The notes beneath the pieces were generated by a model. The model made no database searches. It worked only from the letters and a program-made list of their open reading frames with translations, and was not told where the DNA came from. DNA of 64,000 nucleotides, taken from assembly GCA_002633005.1 (NCBI GenBank), contig NMRA01000013.1, positions 1,784,403 to 1,848,402 of the forward strand, read 5' to 3'. Source of the stretch: Phoronis australis (taxonomy: Eukaryota; Phoronida; Phoronidae). Position numbers and translations under genes: made by a program. This document shows positions 59,440 to 64,000 of the stretch, in pieces. How positions within the stretch are numbered: position 1 is the first letter of the stretch; the number at the start of each line of letters is the position of its first letter.

Positions 59440-59880
59440 AGTCCGAACAACATACAAAAACTTGATCGTATCTAGTCTGCAAAAACAAGAAAACACAAAA
59501 TTACCAAAATGGCTGACCCGGGGCGTGGCCAACACAAAACACAGAAAAAAAGAACACGGGAATTAATTATATACAAAAAATACAGCAAATTAGATACAAT
59601 AATATCTACACAAATATACAAACTAAGAAAAATGAAAATGTACAAACTGTGCCCGAAACAAAAGAAATCATACCAATAAAGAATGAAAATACTAGACACA
59701 TAACAACAGAAGCGACTTGACGCTTCAAATGATGCGGGCAGAGTGCAATAGCGAACCAATGAAACAATAGGACTAGAAAGGGTCTAGCGGCGAGACAGAA
59801 AACGTACACCAAACAAAACAAAAGAACATCACATTCAAAATACACAATGAACAAAATAACCTGGCAAATCATCCGCAACA
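59440..59880. other. Strand-asymmetric A-rich stretch
   Basis: For about 440 bp the plus strand is strongly A-rich and T-poor (acaaaacacagaaaaaaagaac, aaaaatgaaaatgtac). This creates long hydrophobic frames on the minus strand that look like membrane proteins but are probably compositional. A retroelement or UTR origin is possible; nothing is recognisable. Confidence 0.4.
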
Positions 59881-60588
59881 CAGGTAACTACGGGACATTT
59901 CAGTACTTGACATTTTTACAAAATTATGTCTTTGAATTAATCAGTGTACGTCGACAACGGTTGCACCCATCGTATGCTCCCGGGCTGTTGAGGATTAAGA
60001 TTGACCAGGTCCATAGCTCGGTAATAATTTTCAAAGTGCTTTGAAATTTACATCGCTACCGACGTAAAACTGGCCTACTTACTGTTATAATTATTATTTT
60101 TGTTTTTAATTTTGGCATTTTACTTTTATTTGAATACGTAATTCAGTAAGTCAAAATGGCGTCATTCTAAACAATCAGCACACTCAGGCGTAAGCCTAGA
60201 CGTTAAGTGTGACTTTATTTTAAAAGATTCTCGCCATCCACATCAGCTTAACATTGTTCACAATCTCAACAACATAACATAACCGTCAGCCAGTGAAATG
60301 CCACGGGGTCATTCTGACCTTGAAATTGGTGCGCTTTTGAGAATTAGAAATGAATGAATGTCGACGAAGTACTAGCGATGAATGTTAGCCAAACATGATT
60401 TAGTGAAATACCGTAAGGCTGATAACGGCTGATGAAAGTAGTTCCACTGGGCTTTGGTGACCGGGGTAAATAAATTATTGATAGACTAGGTTGGAACTCT
60501 TTCGTTGGCAGTTAAGAAGTTGTGCTGCTACTCTATTTTATTCCTAAACGACATGTAGACGCGTGCTTTACTCTATACACTCCTACGT

Positions 60589-60966
60589 GCCTAGACGATC
60601 TACAGATGTGCGCGCACTGTAACTACATGCGCGCATCCACCCTTTAATATGGGGGTATGGGTATCGAATTTCCGACGATGTGGACCTTTTACTGACAAAA
60701 AAGCCGAAGGACTAAAAAAAAGAAAGAAAAAACGGGGTACCACGTCCAGGGCTGTGAATTTTGAGTTTGCGCTTATTTAGTGTCTCGTTCTCTCGGACTT
60801 TTTGTTTCTCTGGGGCGGACTTTTTTGTCCACTTCACCAAATGGGGGCTCGTTCGAGCCCCCCGAACCCCCCCTGGGTGCGCGTATGAACTAAATGTGTG
60901 CATAAAGGTTCTGTCCCACTTGCCTGGGCGATCTACAGATGTGCGCACACTGTAACTAAATGTGTG
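60589..60966 (+). repeat. Tandem duplication split by a MITE
   Basis: Unit 1 begins cct(a)g(a)cgatctacagatgtgcg at 60589 and runs to AACTA at 60625. MITE copy B then intervenes, and the unit resumes at AACTAAATGTGTGC (60888). Unit 2 starts near 60920 with cctgggcgatctacagatgtgcgcacactgtaactaaatgtgtgc, which shows the uninterrupted order across the insertion point. Confidence 0.85.
60626..60887 (+). mobile_element. CATGCGCGCACCC MITE, copy B
   Basis: Ends CATGCGCGCATCC and GGGTGCGCGTATG are flanked on both sides by AACTA, an exact 5-bp target duplication. The neighbouring uninterrupted repeat unit confirms the empty site. The body is in the same orientation as copy A. Confidence 0.92.
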
Positions 60967-61325
60967 CCTCATGGTTCTGTCCTGAAAAACGCCGCTAATG
61001 AGTCTGTTAGAAGTTTGCCAACGCTGAAAAATTCAAAGCCCTCATTCTTTGTAGATTTAAACCCGGCACTCAGAGCTTCCCAAATATTGGTGCGCCGCGA
61101 ATGTTATCAAATGTGAAAATTTTGTTAAACTGTTGGGTGTGCACATTGACTGTAAACTAAACTTCCACTAGGATGTGAATAACCTCTGTATCAAAGTACT
61201 GATGAAGCAAGAATTGGAGAAGTCTTCCTGCTGTTGATGCATGATCGTCACTGAGCGCCAATACATTGCAAAACATGGTACGGCAAGATCTCACTCATCA
61301 GTCTAAAATTTTTGTTTATCAGACC

Positions 61326-61579
61326 CATGCGCGCACCCAGGGGAGGCTCGGGGGGGTCTCGAAGGAGCCCCCACCCACCATTTGGCGAAGTGGGCCAAAA
61401 GGTCCGCCATAGAGGAAGAAAAAGTCCAAGAAAACGAGACAAAAGCGCACAAGGATCCGGCGCGAATGCACAGTTCATAGGTCTGAACGTAGTATCCCGT
61501 TTTTTAGTCCCTTTCCTCAGTAAAGTTCCACATATTGAAAAATTCGGGCCCCCTATATTTTAGGCTGGGTGCGCACATG
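61326..61579 (-). mobile_element. CATGCGCGCACCC MITE, copy C (inverted)
   Basis: Ends CATGCGCGCACCCAG and CTGGGTGCGCACATG are flanked by AGACC on both sides, a 5-bp target duplication. The body is in the opposite orientation to copies A and B (ccatttggcgaagtgggcc at its left corresponds to ggcccacttccccaaatgg-type sequence at their right). Confidence 0.9.
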
Positions 61580-61640
61580 AGACCCTATCCATACCTGTCT
61601 GCACAAAAGAGAAAATCTCCGTATTGCCTCAACACTAGAT

Positions 61641-61794
61641 GGCAGTGTAGTCCAGTAGAACTTGTATTCACTTCCTTTATTCATGCAAGGTCGCCGGTTC
61701 GAGTCCCAGTGGGGCACATTGCTCCTTAAGTCGGGTCTCTAGCTCGTCAGCTTGGTTTTATTTTTATATATTAATAAAGCATAAAAATGGTTCC
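61641..61794 (+). mobile_element. tRNA-derived SINE, family 1, copy 2
   Basis: Matches 44513-44664 throughout. It has the head ggcagtgt.g.ccagt, the B box ggttcgagtccca, then gtctctagctcgtcagcttggtttta and tatatattaat..a..ataaaaatggttcc. The A-box region is more decayed than in copy 1. Confidence 0.85.
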
Positions 61795-62149
61795 AGGAGT
61801 TCTTTATTCAGCTAAACCATAGACTTACTAAACAGAGCGACATGACGTACAATTAACGTTAAATAAGTTATCGTTTTGTCGTTCAAACGGCCGCAACGCG
61901 TTTGCCGACTGCTTGTGAAATTGCAATACGTGATTTGATGTGGACACTTTTTTATATGAAACGCTACTGTTAAAATTGTGCCTTTAGATAAATTACATGA
62001 AATAAAAACGGGAGAATGGGAATTCATCTTCTCATAGTTTAGCTGTATATGCCTTTCTTTTTACTGAGACATTGTCACGTGATCAAATGAGTGACAGTTT
62101 AGAAATTTTAATTATTTGAAAAAATATTTCTACAGGCTTTCTAATAAAT

Positions 62150-62280
62150 AAATATAGATTATTAATTGTTCTCAGTCGTTATCCCCCGTATTCTAGAGCC
62201 CGAGTGTACCGGTATTTTGTTGAATTATCACCCGAGAGGCGTCAGCCCCGAGGGCTGAGAACATGTAATAATCTATATTT
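62150..62280. mobile_element. 131-bp MITE with 26-bp inverted ends
   Basis: The left end AAATATAGATTATTAATTGTTCTCAG and the reverse complement of the right end, AAATATAGATTATTACATGTTCTCAG, differ at two bases. Between them is a GC-richer core with a ccccgagggctg block. No coding sequence. Confidence 0.85.
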
Positions 62281-62984
62281 AATCAATTAAATTCCATGAT
62301 TTTGTAGATATTTGATAAAGTACAGATTTGTTCATAAAGTTTACGCCTTTAAAAGGGCACATTCGGTTTTAGGACCGAAAAACGCATTTTGGGGATTGAG
62401 TTCTTGAAGTTATTACCATTTACCAGAATTATAACAAACAAAACTGTGTTCTACTTTTCTAAGAAATCATTACTAATCGCCAATCCTTCCCAGTTAGCTG
62501 CCAGCGACTCCGCCGGTGAAATCAAGGCCACTGACTCTGGTAAGCGGCACTTCACCGGTTTAGCTTCGCCAGTAGGGTGTTGGACTCAATGCGAACGCTA
62601 AAGTCAATTCTGCGTTGGAGCAGATCATAACGCAAAGCCCTTTTCTCGTTGAATATTCTCGCTTCAGGTAAAACTACATTCTTCAATGTACTGACTGTCC
62701 AGTTGTTGAATATTTAAGAAAACAAAAAGTTATTGGGCGGCAGAGAAAAATTCGGTTTATCACCAGAAGGGCACTTTCAGGGACTCCCAATCCTCACATA
62801 TATCATAGGTTCTTGACGATCGCCATTTTTGGGCACGCCCCCTTACCCAGTCAATATAAAGCAACCCCCCACGACACATCGCCTGCTTAGGCTGACATTT
62901 TATCCGTCTAGGCATGCGCATTACAAATGCAGAAGGCTCTCGATTATTGAAGAGGCCATCACTACCTCAGTGTCGATGTATATC
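62281..62984. other. Intergenic, no gene seen
   Basis: A frame open at 62389-62601 lacks any recognisable domain. The sequence looks like unique intergenic DNA. Confidence 0.4.
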
Positions 62985-64000
62985 AGACGTTTATTGCTGT
63001 CCTAGTATGGTAGGCCATTAGCCCAGATAGACCCCGCCCATTGGGGAATTTCTTATCAGATTTTAAAGAGTTTGAATTTTGAACATCACTCACATCCTCT
63101 TTGTAACACTTTTGTAGGAATTTTGCAATGTACACTGTTACTAACAGTGTATTTGGGGCGTGTGTTAAAATATAAGTGTAAGAGTTGGGAATGTAAATAA
63201 TTAAAAGAAAAATATGAAGAAGTTCAGCATTCCAATTGTCTACAAAAAACATAGAATGTACAATAAAAAGAAAAAAATGTACAATATATTAAGAACTGAC
63301 TTCTAAAAATATCCTGTACATAAACAGAAGTTCTTTTCAAACAAAATGCCAAAAAATGACACCACCTGCTAATGTGAAAATGCTCAGTAAACATTGTTTC
63401 ATTAAGTAAAAATTTTGCTTAATACATGATTTGTTAACCTCACAACCAAAAGCATGTAAACAATTGATAATAAAATAAAAATTTTGCTTAATACATGATT
63501 TGTTAACCTCACAACCAAAAGCATGTAAACAATTGATAATAAAACAAAAATACACAACATTTTGGGTGATTAATTGATCCATCTGTAAAGGTTCTTAAAC
63601 AAAATCGATGACTTGACACTAAACATGACAATGACTGGCATAAAAACACAGACTTTGTGACATATAATAGTACACCTAAGAACACCGTAATGAATTAGGT
63701 CACCCTTAGATTCTTCTCTGTGTAGCTAAATTTTTACCAAGCGCTTTCAAGCTTTTTCAAAAGTGATCAAACCAACTGTAGCCAGCTAGGTTATGCAAGG
63801 TACATATTAAAAACGTGGAACCTTGAATAAAGTTGGAACACTGAACTCTCTCCACACCATGCACGCAGTCCAGTCCTAGCCAAGGCTGTAACTTTTCAGA
63901 CTTAAAAATAACTATACATCTCTGAAACCTATGATTTAACCATTAAGTGAAGCAATCAATGATTTTCATATCCATGCGTAGTAAATTTTTCTTTATTTTA
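62985..64000 (-). other. Possible 3' UTR of a minus-strand gene beyond the window
   Basis: TTTATT at 62989-62994 reads AATAAA on the minus strand. The following kilobase is AT-rich, with no inverted-repeat ends, and has UTR-like character. It is speculative, as no coding exon is visible before the window ends. Confidence 0.25.
63412..63545. repeat. Tandem duplication of a 69-bp unit
   Basis: The unit attttgcttaatacatgatt..acaattgataataaaa occurs twice head to tail with period 69 (starts 63412 and 63481) and is virtually identical. It is a recent duplication. Confidence 0.95.

Noticed and set aside
59472-59881. Hydrophobic minus-strand frames resembling membrane proteins
   Set aside because: They follow from the A-rich, T-poor strand composition. 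There are no splice sites, and Phe/Tyr/Ile-rich content of this kind is typical of noise.
1-64000. CRISPR arrays, rRNA genes or bacterial-type operons
   Set aside because: None was seen. The window is intron-bearing animal DNA, and its tandem repeats do not have the spacer structure of CRISPR arrays.

Overview
The window is nuclear DNA of an animal. It is AT-rich and has short exons with GT-AG introns of 0.1-7 kb, poly(A) signals, tRNA-derived SINEs, many small DNA transposons and an assembly gap. The gene set (a Rac-type GTPase, HPF1 and a PLAT-lipoxygenase of the invertebrate allene-oxide/R-lipoxygenase type) and the repeat style fit a marine invertebrate, most likely a non-vertebrate deuterostome such as an echinoderm, hemichordate or lancelet. 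The sequence does not fix the species. Almost every long reading frame is noise; real coding sequence was found by joining exons at splice sites.

Layout. 437-2794 (+): last three coding exons of a Rac/Mtl-like GTPase, with a long 3' UTR or intergenic tail. 6.8-9.1 kb: a dispersed repeat, a decayed Ty3/gypsy reverse transcriptase and a 53-bp perfect hairpin. 9861-14811 (+): a three-exon gene for a 313-residue Pro/Tyr/Trp-rich protein that I do not recognise, in the style of ciliary microtubule inner proteins. 18185-26814 (+): complete HPF1 in eight exons. 28803-47117 (-): complete 13-exon PLAT-lipoxygenase of 672 residues, converging on HPF1. Its intron 4 (6.9 kb) holds the 724-bp N gap, two SINEs, a 1.35-kb terminal-inverted-repeat transposon and exons of a possible small secreted protein.

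From 47.2 kb to the end I see no intact gene. There is a broken THAP-domain gene (50.5-51.7 kb), a 4.9-kb foldback element whose arms are tandem ~302-bp repeats (51.9-56.8 kb), three copies of a short element with CATGCGCGCACCC ends and 5-bp target duplications, other MITEs, a second copy of a tRNA-SINE, and what may be the 3' UTR of a minus-strand gene lying beyond 64 kb.

The genes do not form a pathway. HPF1 acts in nuclear serine ADP-ribosylation, the lipoxygenase makes fatty-acid hydroperoxides, and the Rac-type protein signals to the cytoskeleton. The most informative observations are the lipoxygenase with a glycine at the stereocontrol site (predicted R product) and a possible N-myristoylation start, the large foldback element with a THAP-family fragment inside one arm, the 5-bp-TSD MITE family, and the unrecognised 313-residue protein.
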